A stretch of DNA of 64,000 bases from NCBI GenBank assembly GCA_002011085.2, contig MTMB02000001.1:415820-479819 (forward strand). The letters are read 5' to 3'. This document shows, in pieces, positions 53,005-62,019 of the stretch. Origin of the DNA: Candidatus Geothermarchaeum rappei (GTDB taxonomy: Archaea > Thermoproteota > Nitrososphaeria > Geothermarchaeales > JDFR-13). The notes under the pieces were generated by a model. It saw nothing but the letters and a program-made list of their open reading frames with translations. It had not been told where the DNA came from and did no database searches. The position numbers and the translations under genes are program-made. Within the stretch, counting starts at the first letter, position 1. The number at the start of each line of letters is the position of its first letter.

Positions 53005-54540
53005 ATGTTTAAAACCCCGTTCTTCTCACGTAAGGGAGTTATTGTATCGGAGAACCCCATTGCTACTATGAATGGTTTGGAAGTTCTTAAGAGAGGCGGA
53101 AATGCTGTTGACGCTGCTGTGGCGGTAAGCTTCTCTCTCGCCGTGACAATCCCGCATCTAGGTGGAGTAGGTGGAGACTTTTTCGCATTGATATACGATG
53201 GGTCTACTGGCAAGGTCAATCATATAAATGGTTCTGGATACGCGGGAAAAGGAGCTACTATTGATTTAATGCGGGATAAGGGCTTTAGTAAAATGCCTGT
53301 TAAAGGAGCGTATTCAGTTACAGTACCTGGTTTAGTCGATGCACTATATAATATGTGGAGGCGATTTGGATCAGAGGAGTGGAGTAGACTACTGGATAAA
53401 CCAAGTAAAATCGCTTACAGGGGTTTTCCCGCCTCCCATTCACTGTCTAGAGCATTGAATATGCTAGGTGGAGAACTGGCTAAGGATCCCGGGAGCAGGG
53501 TACATTATCCTCTGAATAGGGAGATACACCCTGGAGATTTAATCAAGTTCCCTGCTCTGGCAAGGCTATTAGATATATTGAGAGAGGACCCAAGGGCTTT
53601 TTATGAAGGAGATGTTATGGAGAAGATGGTTGAGTATATAAATAGGGAGGCGCCTCTATTCTCGGAGGAAGACTTCAGATCCTACTCATCTGAATGGCTA
53701 GACCCTATTAAAATCACTTTTAAGGGTTTCGAGGTTTATGAAATGCCTCCTAATACACAGGGCATATCGACCCTCCAGATGCTCCATTATTTGGAAGGTC
53801 TTACTCCCTCTGAGGTAGAGCCCAGTTCAAGTGAAAGGATAAACCTATTCCTAAAGCTATTCAAAACTATATTCTGCCTCAGAGACAAGTATATCACCGA
53901 TCCCCGGTATATGGATATATCGATTAGTAAATTACTGGACAAAGAGTTTCTAAAAACCGCTCTCAAGGAATGCATCTACCACCCCACGGGTAGTGGAGGG
54001 CAAGACACCACATATTTTGCGGTAATTGATGATAATGGGACCATTGTATCTGGTATACAGAGCCTATTCTACGGGTTTGGGTCAAAGGTGACTGAACCTA
54101 CATATGGAGTTACATTCAACTGTAGAGCCCACTCATTTTCACTTGATGAGCAGCATATAAATAGCCTAGCGCCTGGAAAGAAGCCGATGCATACGCTCTC
54201 ATCCCCAGTATTGGTCGGTAAAGACAGAGCATATGCACATGGCTTATCAGGTGGCCACTACAGGCCACAACTTCATTCAGAGATACTGACTAATATGCTT
54301 GTTTATGGGATGGATCCACAGACCGCCTTAGAATTCCCACGTTTTGTATGGAATATTGAGAATGGAGGATTGATAATCGAAGATGGATATGACTTGCAAG
54401 GCCTTGGCTATAAGGATGTTGAAGTTAAGAGTTATGGATCAAGACTCGGCGTAGCCGCTACAGTAGAATACAGATTTGATGGGTTACGAGCTGGATACGG
54501 TGATATTAGAGGGGATATGTATCCAGCGGGATTGGTATAG
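53005..54540 (+). CDS. Gamma-glutamyltransferase-family protein
   Basis: Ntn-hydrolase that cleaves itself into two chains and transfers or hydrolyses gamma-glutamyl groups. Marks are GGNAVDAAVAVSFSLAV, IPHLGGVGGDFF near the N-terminus, and GGQDTTYFAVIDDNG at the processing site, where a Thr becomes the nucleophile. The length of 511 aa is normal. The typical signal peptide is lacking, so it may be cytosolic. The ATG at 53005 has GGTG upstream; a start at 52930 is unlikely. Some homologues act on other amides, so the substrate is open. Confidence 0.83.
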   Translation: MFKTPFFSRKGVIVSENPIATMNGLEVLKRGGNAVDAAVAVSFSLAVTIPHLGGVGGDFFALIYDGSTGKVNHINGSGYAGKGATIDLMRDKGFSKMPVKGAYSVTVPGLVDALYNMWRRFGSEEWSRLLDKPSKIAYRGFPASHSLSRALNMLGGELAKDPGSRVHYPLNREIHPGDLIKFPALARLLDILREDPRAFYEGDVMEKMVEYINREAPLFSEEDFRSYSSEWLDPIKITFKGFEVYEMPPNTQGISTLQMLHYLEGLTPSEVEPSSSERINLFLKLFKTIFCLRDKYITDPRYMDISISKLLDKEFLKTALKECIYHPTGSGGQDTTYFAVIDDNGTIVSGIQSLFYGFGSKVTEPTYGVTFNCRAHSFSLDEQHINSLAPGKKPMHTLSSPVLVGKDRAYAHGLSGGHYRPQLHSEILTNMLVYGMDPQTALEFPRFVWNIENGGLIIEDGYDLQGLGYKDVEVKSYGSRLGVAATVEYRFDGLRAGYGDIRGDMYPAGLV

Positions 54541-54597
54541 TCCATGGGAATAATTTTTTCCTTCCACAGTCTCTTCTATTTTATGGTGAAATTATAT

Positions 54598-55341
54598 ATG
54601 GATCTCGAGGATAAAGTGGCTATAGTCACAGGGTCCTCTAGAGGAATTGGGAGGTCTATTGCACTTAGACTTGGAGAGGAGGGATGTAGGGTCGTCGTCA
54701 ATTATAGAAGAAATAAGGATCTGGCTGTGGAGACGGTTAAAGCTATTGAAGAGGCGGGTGGCTATGCGATTGCCGTTAAGGGAGACGTATCCAACTATAA
54801 GGACTGCATGTATATAATTGATGAAACCCGTGCTCAATTTGGTGGTATAGATATACTTGTTAATAATGCGGGAATCTTCTTTGCGAAGCCGTTTATAGAG
54901 TTGGATCCCCAGGATTGGGAGTACATGTTTAGGGTAAATGTCTTTGGAATGTTTAACATGACTCGATGTGCCCTCCCTCATATGATTGAAAAGGGCCAGG
55001 GTGTTATAATCAACATATCTTCCATAGCATCCTCCATTAGAAATAGTAGGTGTATTCCCCATCCTGGTAGGGTAGCGTATGCAGCTTCTAAATCAGCTGT
55101 AAATGGCTTCACCTTGTCACTTGCTAGTGAGTTAGCTAGATACAATATACGTGTAAATGGGGTTGCACCAGGTCTAACCGATACAGATATGGTTAGAAAT
55201 GTCCCAAATCTACCGGAGAGAGCTAAGAAGGTTCCATTGGGTAGAATTGGGCGGCCTGAGGAGATAGCGGAAGCAGTTTTATTCCTTATTCGGAACGACT
55301 ATATAACAGGGGAGATCATTGTTGTATCTGGTGGAGATTAA
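54598..55341 (+). CDS. Short-chain dehydrogenase/reductase
   Basis: NAD(P)-dependent SDR of 247 aa, FabG-like. TGSSRGIGRS is the cofactor loop, NNAGIF the structural motif, ISSIASS holds the catalytic Ser, and YAASKSA the Tyr and Lys. A small insertion (RNSRCIPHPGRV) precedes the Tyr. The start ATG at 54598 follows GGTGA; the upstream in-frame ATGs are less likely. The substrate is unknown; in archaea such genes often act on sugars or ketones. Confidence 0.84.
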   Translation: MDLEDKVAIVTGSSRGIGRSIALRLGEEGCRVVVNYRRNKDLAVETVKAIEEAGGYAIAVKGDVSNYKDCMYIIDETRAQFGGIDILVNNAGIFFAKPFIELDPQDWEYMFRVNVFGMFNMTRCALPHMIEKGQGVIINISSIASSIRNSRCIPHPGRVAYAASKSAVNGFTLSLASELARYNIRVNGVAPGLTDTDMVRNVPNLPERAKKVPLGRIGRPEEIAEAVLFLIRNDYITGEIIVVSGGD

Positions 55342-55390
55342 ATATATCTTCATAAGTTAAATCATTAGTGTATCGAGGTGTATATAGTTG

Positions 55391-55618
55391 ATGGATGAGG
55401 CGTGGCTAGATATATCTATTCTAAAATGCCCCAACTGTGGCAAAATATATGCTGATGCATCGTGGTATGTGGTTGTAATGGAGTCTGACATAGAATGTAA
55501 CATATGTGGAAATATCTTCAATACTACTAGAAACCTTATTGACAGAGTTCTCTTGAGGATATCAATAGAGGGTAATCGGGTTAAGGATGTTGAAATCGGT
55601 GGTAGACCAGAGGAGTAA
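55391..55618 (+). CDS. Small zinc-ribbon protein
   Basis: A 75-aa protein with two CxxC knuckles (CPNCGK and CNICGN) separated by about 20 residues, a classic zinc ribbon, followed by a short beta-rich tail. A GAGGTG site precedes the ATG at 55391; a TTG at 55388 is equally possible. It might bind nucleic acid or a protein. Function unknown. Confidence 0.6.
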   Translation: MDEAWLDISILKCPNCGKIYADASWYVVVMESDIECNICGNIFNTTRNLIDRVLLRISIEGNRVKDVEIGGRPEE

Positions 55619-55667
55619 CATACCACAACATATATAGGTATAAGGCTTATCCTCAAATATGTAGGCG

Positions 55668-56129
55668 ATGTCGAAGCGTAGTCATCTTACAAAACTACTT
55701 GTCTTGGAGTTTATAATACTCTTCTCCATAGCATACATTCTTTACATAACGTTTCTCTATCCAATCTTCATCCCAGGATATGGCTTTGGTGAAACATTCT
55801 CTCTGAATAGTGATAACGAGTATACGGTGTCAATAACTGTATCCGCGCCTAGAACAGCTCTCAATATACGTTTAACAGGGAATACGTCATTTGATGTCAA
55901 TATACATGGTGTTCATCATAAAGCACTTGGGTCATTTGAATATAAGATTCCAGCCTACCGTAGTATAAATATAACCCTGTCATCAGGCTCTCCCGCCGTA
56001 ATAAAATTGAGTGGTAGAAGTGAAATACCATATATGGAGCTGGTCTTCTTCGGCTTTCTTCTAATTCTCTCAACCATAATGTTTATCAAAACATATGGTG
56101 AGTGGAAGCGTATGCTAAGTTCAAAATAA
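55668..56129 (+). CDS. Two-helix membrane protein, function unknown
   Basis: A 153-aa protein with an N-terminal membrane helix (about 9-33), an extracellular beta-rich section of 80 residues with sequons such as GNTS, and a C-terminal helix (about 124-142) ending in a basic tail. It has the same two-anchor layout as the larger surface protein at 49421 in small form. No family recognised. Confidence 0.55.
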   Translation: MSKRSHLTKLLVLEFIILFSIAYILYITFLYPIFIPGYGFGETFSLNSDNEYTVSITVSAPRTALNIRLTGNTSFDVNIHGVHHKALGSFEYKIPAYRSINITLSSGSPAVIKLSGRSEIPYMELVFFGFLLILSTIMFIKTYGEWKRMLSSK

Positions 56130-56165
56130 CCTAAACGTATATACACATGGCTTGAGATTCTCCTT

Positions 56166-56184
56166 TCTATATAGACTATATAGA
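56166..56184. repeat. 19-bp palindrome upstream of the phosphate transporter
   Basis: TCTATATAG-A-CTATATAGA is a perfect 9-1-9 palindrome, and TCTATAGA recurs at 56196-56203. Both lie 78-115 bp before the PiT start codon. They are candidate operator sites for a phosphate-linked regulator, though an AT-rich palindrome can arise by chance. Confidence 0.5.
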
Positions 56185-56280
56185 TTATTTAGAGTTCTAT
56201 AGAGTTAATATGATAAATTATTCTTTATTAGGGAGTGATATATTGAATTAGACCTCCGGGTTGGAGGTGTATATGGGACA

Positions 56281-57315
56281 TTGTTTGAGAATATAATATT
56301 AGTCACGGGCTTCATACTATCGTTTCTAATGGCTATAACACTAGGAGGTAATGATGCCGCGGAACCTACTGATGCTGCAGTGGGAGCTGGAGTAATATCA
56401 ATTAAAAAAGCAGTAATATTTTTCGCCGTCTTTGCAGCTATAGGTGCGATGACTCAGGGATTTATGGTTATGAAGACCATTGGGAAAGGAATTGTTCCTG
56501 AGATTAGTATTGCAGGTGCCTTCGCCTCTGTAGCAGCAGCAGTGATATGGGTGAATTTCATAGCGTCTAAAATGGGGCTGGATGTCTCTGTGACCCACTC
56601 AATTATAGGAGCAGTCCTAGGATACGGGCTTGTATCCCAGGGAATGGAGATGATAAACCAAAAAGTACTGTATATGGTGATATTGAGCTGGGTCAGCTCA
56701 CCATTCGCGGCATTATTCCTTGCATACATATTGTATAAGCTGATAGTCTTTCTAATTAAGACACTAAAAATAGATGTTTATAACGAACGGTTTGAAAAGT
56801 TCCTATCCTATTCTCTGATATTTGCGCTTGCATTTTCGGCTTATGCATTCGGCACCAATGACATCGCGAACGCGACTGGGGTATACGTCACTATTGCACA
56901 GAAGCTTGGGCAGATGCCTGATTATAATGCAATGCTAGTACTAGCTGCCTTCGGATCTATAGGTATAGCTATAGGAGGATACTTTATTGGCCCAAAGGTA
57001 ATATCTACAATGGCCTTTAAAATAACTAGGCTTGATCTATTGACTGGCTTGGCGGCTGAGCTAAGCAATGCATTAGTAGTATATCTATTCACGACATTAC
57101 CATACATTTTCATCGGATTTGGTCTACCAATATCAACTTCATTGGCGACTGCTGGCTCTCTAATAGGCGTGGGTATAGCTGCAGGCGGTAAGGAGAACGT
57201 CGATAAAGATACTGCACTTAGACTTGCATCGTTCTGGGTTCTAACTGTGCCGGTTACAATGATTCTCTCGGCGGGGATATATCTAGTCTTATACTATTAT
57301 CTGGGGGTTCCCTAG
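56281..57315 (+). CDS. PiT-family inorganic phosphate transporter
   Basis: Cation-coupled phosphate permease of 344 aa with about ten membrane helices. The two family repeats are visible as GGNDAAEPTDAAVGAGV near the N-terminus and FGTNDIANATGVYV in the second half. In this family they bind phosphate and cation. The start is read as TTG at 56281, with GGAGGTG about 11 bases upstream. It converges with the DUF47 gene, overlapping by four bases. Confidence 0.88.
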   Translation: MFENIILVTGFILSFLMAITLGGNDAAEPTDAAVGAGVISIKKAVIFFAVFAAIGAMTQGFMVMKTIGKGIVPEISIAGAFASVAAAVIWVNFIASKMGLDVSVTHSIIGAVLGYGLVSQGMEMINQKVLYMVILSWVSSPFAALFLAYILYKLIVFLIKTLKIDVYNERFEKFLSYSLIFALAFSAYAFGTNDIANATGVYVTIAQKLGQMPDYNAMLVLAAFGSIGIAIGGYFIGPKVISTMAFKITRLDLLTGLAAELSNALVVYLFTTLPYIFIGFGLPISTSLATAGSLIGVGIAAGGKENVDKDTALRLASFWVLTVPVTMILSAGIYLVLYYYLGVP

Positions 57316-57974
57316 CCGGTAACCGCCAATCCCCTTATTATATCTCCTGTATCCTCCATACTATCTGACATCATCTCGATGTTCTCAACAGCCTCTTTCA
57401 TCATTAGCCAGTGACTTATAAAATCAACTTTATCAGCCCATCTCAATATCTGAGATATCATCTCTTCTCTAAACTCGTCTATAGACTCCTCTATTCTCTC
57501 TACTTTATTCGTCTCTTCCATAGCTTTCTTTGCATCTTTCATTAGATAGTCTAGGGCATTCTTCAGATGCCTCATCTCATCAAGGGACATCTCTCCAATC
57601 TTAACTAGATTATCTAGAATCTCGTTTGGCACGACACTTGGATCAACATATACAAGTTTTCTAGCAGCGGCTTTCGCATATGAAGCAACGTCATCGGCGG
57701 AGTAAATAAGCCTCATTATATCTTCTCTATCTATAGGGTGTATAACTCCTCCAGTTAACTCGGAGATTATCTCCTCCTTGATTGTATCCGCCTCACGCTC
57801 AAGGTTAAATATATCTTGAAATATCTCCCTATACTCCTCATCCGCCTCCTTAAATTTAGCTAGAAAGACATTAAGCTTCTCAACTATCTCAAGTAGTTTG
57901 TCAAAATGTTTCTTACATATCTTGTAGACTTCTCTCTCCCTCTTCCAACCAAGCCATTTATATGGGTTACCCAT
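57312..57974 (-). CDS. DUF47/PhoU-like protein, PiT accessory
   Basis: A helical, charged protein of about 220 aa related to PhoU, of the DUF47 family that regulates or partners PiT transporters. Recognisable pieces are FNLEREADTIKEEI and the IYSADDVASYAKAAARK segment. The ATG at 57974 is preferred over a start at 57983. It is convergent with the transporter, unlike the usual head-to-tail operon. Confidence 0.78.
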   Translation of the reverse strand: MGNPYKWLGWKREREVYKICKKHFDKLLEIVEKLNVFLAKFKEADEEYREIFQDIFNLEREADTIKEEIISELTGGVIHPIDREDIMRLIYSADDVASYAKAAARKLVYVDPSVVPNEILDNLVKIGEMSLDEMRHLKNALDYLMKDAKKAMEETNKVERIEESIDEFREEMISQILRWADKVDFISHWLMMKEAVENIEMMSDSMEDTGDIIRGLAVTG

Positions 57975-58148
57975 AGATATCACCAGGAGAATATATTTTT
58001 ATTATGTAAAAAATCTTCATGGTACTAGTTAAAGATTTGTAGCTAAAAATACCGTGGTAATTGATATTCAACAATTTTTAATATATATCTTTCAGAAGCC
58101 TGTCTAAATTTTTAGAGACCATAATTGTTTACAACTGGTGTAGTTGAC

Positions 58149-58595
58149 ATGGGTTTAGATGAAAAAGTAAGGGAGCTAATAAATAGCCTTGGAGGGGAAA
58201 TAATCACTTTAGATGTTCCTGTTAAGACCGTAAAACAAGCAGCTGAGGCGGTGAAATCATCACCGAGCAACATAATTAAATCCCTACTATTTATCGCTGA
58301 GGGTAATACACCTGTTCTTGTGATCGTCTCGGGGGATTCGAAGGTGGATATGAAGAAATTATCTAGGGTATTCAAGAATCCACGTTTAGCCTCTCCTCCT
58401 GAAGTCCTAGCTCTTACTGGATTCCGGGTGGGAGGGGTTCCACCAGTTGGGGTGGCTGTGAAGACAATTATAGATAAGAAGGTTTTAAAAAATAAGTATG
58501 TTTATGGCGGGGGAGGAAGCATAAATAAACTATGTAAGATAGATCCGAGAAAGATAGTTGAATACCAGAATGCCGAGGTCTTAGACATAACCTAA
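58149..58595 (+). CDS. YbaK/EbsC-type aminoacyl-tRNA deacylase
   Basis: Trans-editing protein of about 148 aa that removes a wrong amino acid from tRNA. NIIKSLLFIAEG carries the conserved Lys, VSGDSKVDMKKL the next strand-helix, and GGVPPVGV the substrate loop. The ATG at 58149 is preceded by a GGTG. With AlaX it is the second tRNA-proofreading protein in the window. The target amino acid is not clear. Confidence 0.82.
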   Translation: MGLDEKVRELINSLGGEIITLDVPVKTVKQAAEAVKSSPSNIIKSLLFIAEGNTPVLVIVSGDSKVDMKKLSRVFKNPRLASPPEVLALTGFRVGGVPPVGVAVKTIIDKKVLKNKYVYGGGGSINKLCKIDPRKIVEYQNAEVLDIT

Positions 58596-58598
58596 AAT

Positions 58599-60272
58599 TT
58601 ATGAGGATTTTCTTCTAGCACGAGTTACCAAGAAGGTTATAGAAGGCAATAGAATAGGCGTCACGAGAAGCAGTAGAATGACAGGCAGGTTTTCATATAT
58701 ATCAATCTGGATCAATACATCTCCAGATAATATATCACTACAATTTTCCTCATCCATCGTCGGGATCTGTAGACAGAGCCTATATCCTTCCATAGCCGCA
58801 ATGAAGGGGATGTCAGGTTTCATATTAATACTTATGACGTGGGGCATGAGTAGAAATATCCTTTGGAAACTCTCGACAGTTGGTTCAAGGGCCGTCTTTA
58901 CAAAGCTTCCTTCAAGGGTCATCGACGACTTGTTGAGATAGAATATTCTTATGGTTAAATCCACCTTTACGTATCCCAGAGTCTCATCTGCATATAGGGA
59001 TGAAATACTTACATTCGCCTTGATCCCTGTTTCCCCTTCAATATACTTTCCGCTGTTTACAGGTACAGCAAGACTCTCCTTATAATGATGGAACTCTACT
59101 TGGGAGGCAGCAAATACAAGTGATATACCGATCAATAATATGAATATCTTATACTTTATAGAGCGTGGAACGATTATAACAAGGGGAGCCATGGATACAA
59201 TTAGGGAGATAAATGAAGAGATCACCATGGACTCGATAAATAGAGATGTGGTTATGAAGACTGATACATATAATAGGACTAATCCCAATGTTCTCCTGCC
59301 CATCTTCATCAATAGGCCCGTGCATAGCGGGAATACAACGCCTATATATGGATAGAATGCTGTCAAGAAGCCGGACTGGTCAAAGGCATATGTTGAGGGT
59401 GAGAAACCAAAGAACCAACCCTCTATCCACAATATACCTCCTAAAAGCAACAAAATCCATAATCCAGTTTTTACACTATCTCCAATATATTTATCCAGTG
59501 AACCTTTGATCGATGTAAACTCAATATGTTCCTTCACTAAGATATAGCCTGGAACAAGTACATAGTACATTAGCAGCACATATCCTTGGTTTCCTCCATA
59601 TAGTTGACCTGATATGTTAGATGCGTGGAAAGCCAATGTTGTTATTACTGCTAAGATATTTATTAACGCAGATGGATACCTTATAGTCTGATATCCCAAG
59701 TTTATAGATAATATGAATGTAAGGTATGATACCAAGGTTGCCAATAGGAGAGTGTGCATTAGGAATCCAACGTATTCGTATTTGGTAACAGCCACCATGA
59801 TATCCGAGGCCATAGATAGAGCGATAAATACAAATCCCGTGTATATGTACCACTCCTTTTCACTTATCTCTTCTAGGGAAAGGGTAAATACGATGGTTAG
59901 TAACCCGATATATCCCGTTGCGGATACTAAGTAGGCAAGTCCATTGTCATATGTTGACGGTGGTCCTGCCAGCATCTCTACTAAGAGGCTATATAGAGAG
60001 AGTAGAATTAGGAGGCGTATTGAGTATCCTTCTTTCTCTAAATCAAACAATATTGTAGTCGCGATGGTAGATAATCCAGCTATCAGAATTGAATGCCCGA
60101 CAATACTATTCAAGAAAAGAGCGAAGGAGGAGCTAAAAGCTGTTATCGCAGATAACTGTATTACATAGAAGTATTTCTTGGATTTAGGGGCGAGATACAG
60201 GAGGATATTAGTAAAAATAATTGCTGCTATAGGAAGTAAATATAAAAAAGGTTGGTAGTTCGCTGCAGGCAT
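58599..60272 (-). CDS. Polytopic membrane protein linked to multiheme cytochromes
   Basis: A 557-aa protein with about 12-13 hydrophobic helices (residues 1-400), then a beta-rich extracellular domain of about 120 residues (410-525, with NVSISS and NKSS sequons) and a final helix with a basic tail. It has no c-type heme motif and no family I know. Its ATG begins on the base directly after the stop of the tetraheme cytochrome, so the two are translated together. A membrane base, assembly or export factor for the cytochromes, or a quinone-linked electron entry point, are possible roles. Confidence 0.65.
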   Translation of the reverse strand: MPAANYQPFLYLLPIAAIIFTNILLYLAPKSKKYFYVIQLSAITAFSSSFALFLNSIVGHSILIAGLSTIATTILFDLEKEGYSIRLLILLSLYSLLVEMLAGPPSTYDNGLAYLVSATGYIGLLTIVFTLSLEEISEKEWYIYTGFVFIALSMASDIMVAVTKYEYVGFLMHTLLLATLVSYLTFILSINLGYQTIRYPSALINILAVITTLAFHASNISGQLYGGNQGYVLLMYYVLVPGYILVKEHIEFTSIKGSLDKYIGDSVKTGLWILLLLGGILWIEGWFFGFSPSTYAFDQSGFLTAFYPYIGVVFPLCTGLLMKMGRRTLGLVLLYVSVFITTSLFIESMVISSFISLIVSMAPLVIIVPRSIKYKIFILLIGISLVFAASQVEFHHYKESLAVPVNSGKYIEGETGIKANVSISSLYADETLGYVKVDLTIRIFYLNKSSMTLEGSFVKTALEPTVESFQRIFLLMPHVISINMKPDIPFIAAMEGYRLCLQIPTMDEENCSDILSGDVLIQIDIYENLPVILLLLVTPILLPSITFLVTRARRKSS

Positions 60273-61106
60273 CTACAGTGCCGTCTCCCTCTTCCTAACG
60301 AATAGGACACCGATACCAGCCACGCCCGTCATCGCCGCAATGATTATCGTAGACAATGGTGTCGAAGACTCTCCTCCAACTGTCTCAGTTAGTTGTGAAC
60401 TTGTAATCTCGTGTGGCGGTAGCTTTAATGCATATTCTGGTATCCCAATCTTCCATACACCATTATCTAGTTTATATGCACCTACCTGTGCAGGATTAGA
60501 TGCTAAGAAGTGACAACTGAAACATAGTTTCCAAGATGTAGATGATACACTTCCAGCTGGTAATGTACTTAGATACTCATTATTGAATCCGTCCCAAACC
60601 CCCACCTCAATCTCCATACCATTCGCTCCAGCCAGGTTCTTTATAGTTGTTCCCCAAGCAACATTTGTATAATTAGAGCTTGTTAATACCACTGTCTTTG
60701 CAACGAAATCATTTATTGTGGGCTCTAAGGCAGGAAGACTCGTTATATTAGGCTCGTATGCGAATATCCATGCAGCCCATGTACCAGAGTTGTTATAACC
60801 TATGTGTGTGACTGTGTGACAACCCTTACATCCAAGACTCTGATGCACAGTTCCTGACACATAGTTCGAGTGACACTGTAGACAATTACTCCATATCTGT
60901 GTAGCATTATTAGTGAGGTCGTGATCCCAGAAGCTATATGAAGTCCCATTTATTGTGTCTGTAGTTGTTGCTGTTGTTCCATGACATGGCTGACATGAAT
61001 CTGGATGTCCACTGCCAAATGCTAATACCCCTGGTATAGTTGAAGCTGTAAATATCAATAATGATAGTACGAATAGTGGCAATATCACTTTTATATATTT
61101 ATTCAT
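60273..61106 (-). CDS. Tetraheme c-type cytochrome, membrane-tethered
   Basis: A 277-aa secreted cytochrome. Sec signal peptide 1-29, ending LAF. Four c-heme motifs are CQPCH (38-42), CLQCH, CKGCH and CFSCH. Five other His residues (in GHPD, WDHD, VHQS, THIG, PPHE) could give a distal ligand to every heme, so bis-His ligation is possible. A C-terminal helix (about 250-270) and the basic RKRE tail anchor it or act as a sorting signal. GGTGAT before the ATG at 61106 decides the start. It follows the octaheme gene and abuts the polytopic protein. Confidence 0.83.
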   Translation of the reverse strand: MNKYIKVILPLFVLSLLIFTASTIPGVLAFGSGHPDSCQPCHGTTATTTDTINGTSYSFWDHDLTNNATQIWSNCLQCHSNYVSGTVHQSLGCKGCHTVTHIGYNNSGTWAAWIFAYEPNITSLPALEPTINDFVAKTVVLTSSNYTNVAWGTTIKNLAGANGMEIEVGVWDGFNNEYLSTLPAGSVSSTSWKLCFSCHFLASNPAQVGAYKLDNGVWKIGIPEYALKLPPHEITSSQLTETVGGESSTPLSTIIIAAMTGVAGIGVLFVRKRETAL

Positions 61107-61263
61107 TGTTATATCACCTAATAACATAAACATGCGGTATCCATTTAAAGATTTTCTATAGGTAAGCTATATAAGGTATTAATACGTATATATTTATAAA
61201 TTTTGTCCTTTTCGGTATATATGGTATAAAAAATATATGTGAATCTAGTATTTTGTTAACTTT

Positions 61264-62019
61264 CTAGTGGCCGTGACAATCTGTACAAGACTTTCCGGCT
61301 ACATTTGGTGGATTTAAAGGCGCTTGATGGCAGTCGAAACAGCTATTTCCTCTTAAAAGCCCTAAGACCGACTCTGGGCATATTTCTATTTGCCACTTTG
61401 CATCGGAGGAGTGGCACTTTAGACATACCTCGTCATTACCCTTATCAAGCTCTGCTAATGCTAGTGTATGGAACTCACTGTGGTCCTCTATAATCCTCTG
61501 GGGATTGTGGCAAGTGGAGCATGCAACATCTAACTCTTCAAGTGAATGAGGATTGTGACATAGGTTACAGGAGCCTGTACTTAGGGAGATCTTTATATGT
61601 GCGTCGTGTATAGGCATTTCAGTGAGGTCCTGTAGTTTATGGCATTCCAAACATTCGTCTAAAAGTCTTACGTTGACTGCTCCCCTCTCCTTAATTTCTT
61701 CTGGGCTTGGATTTTCGGTGAGGAAGACGATCAGCTCATTTACTACTGCAGGGGTCAGTTCATGGCATGTATGGCAGTTTAGGGCTCCATGAGGTGTTTC
61801 GTCTATAGCGTCTTTAAACGGCTGCATGCTATGACATACTGTACATAATTCGTTTGAAGCAGGGTTATATTCGGTATATGCCAATACAGTTGTAACGGAT
61901 AATATAATTACTGCCACAACTAGGATAGCTACACCGACGCGTGTTAGTAGAAAACCAGCGACCTTAGAGAATATGTTTCTAATGAAATTTACAATTCCTG
62001 AACCTATGGTCGATGCCAT
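61264..62019 (-). CDS. Octaheme c-type cytochrome with N-terminal membrane anchor
   Basis: A 251-aa protein with a membrane helix (about 23-47) and eight CxxCH motifs: CTVCH (59-63), CHTCH, CLECH, CNLCH, CSTCH, CLKCH, CFDCH and CTDCH near the end. Eight further His residues can serve as distal ligands. The anchor-then-heme layout and the first pair of motifs resemble NapC/NirT quinol dehydrogenases and related electron-transfer cytochromes. It lies 157 bp upstream of the tetraheme gene on the same strand. Likely role: moving electrons from membrane quinol to the outside. Confidence 0.85.
   Translation of the reverse strand: MASTIGSGIVNFIRNIFSKVAGFLLTRVGVAILVVAVIILSVTTVLAYTEYNPASNELCTVCHSMQPFKDAIDETPHGALNCHTCHELTPAVVNELIVFLTENPSPEEIKERGAVNVRLLDECLECHKLQDLTEMPIHDAHIKISLSTGSCNLCHNPHSLEELDVACSTCHNPQRIIEDHSEFHTLALAELDKGNDEVCLKCHSSDAKWQIEICPESVLGLLRGNSCFDCHQAPLNPPNVAGKSCTDCHGH

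Noticed and set aside
54592-55062. 156-codon open frame opposite the SDR gene
   Set aside because: The SDR frame carries all catalytic motifs; the antisense frame has none.
61176-61185. GTATTAATAC palindrome before the tetraheme cytochrome
   Set aside because: Ten bases of mostly A/T sequence; no second copy or conserved spacing to support a function.
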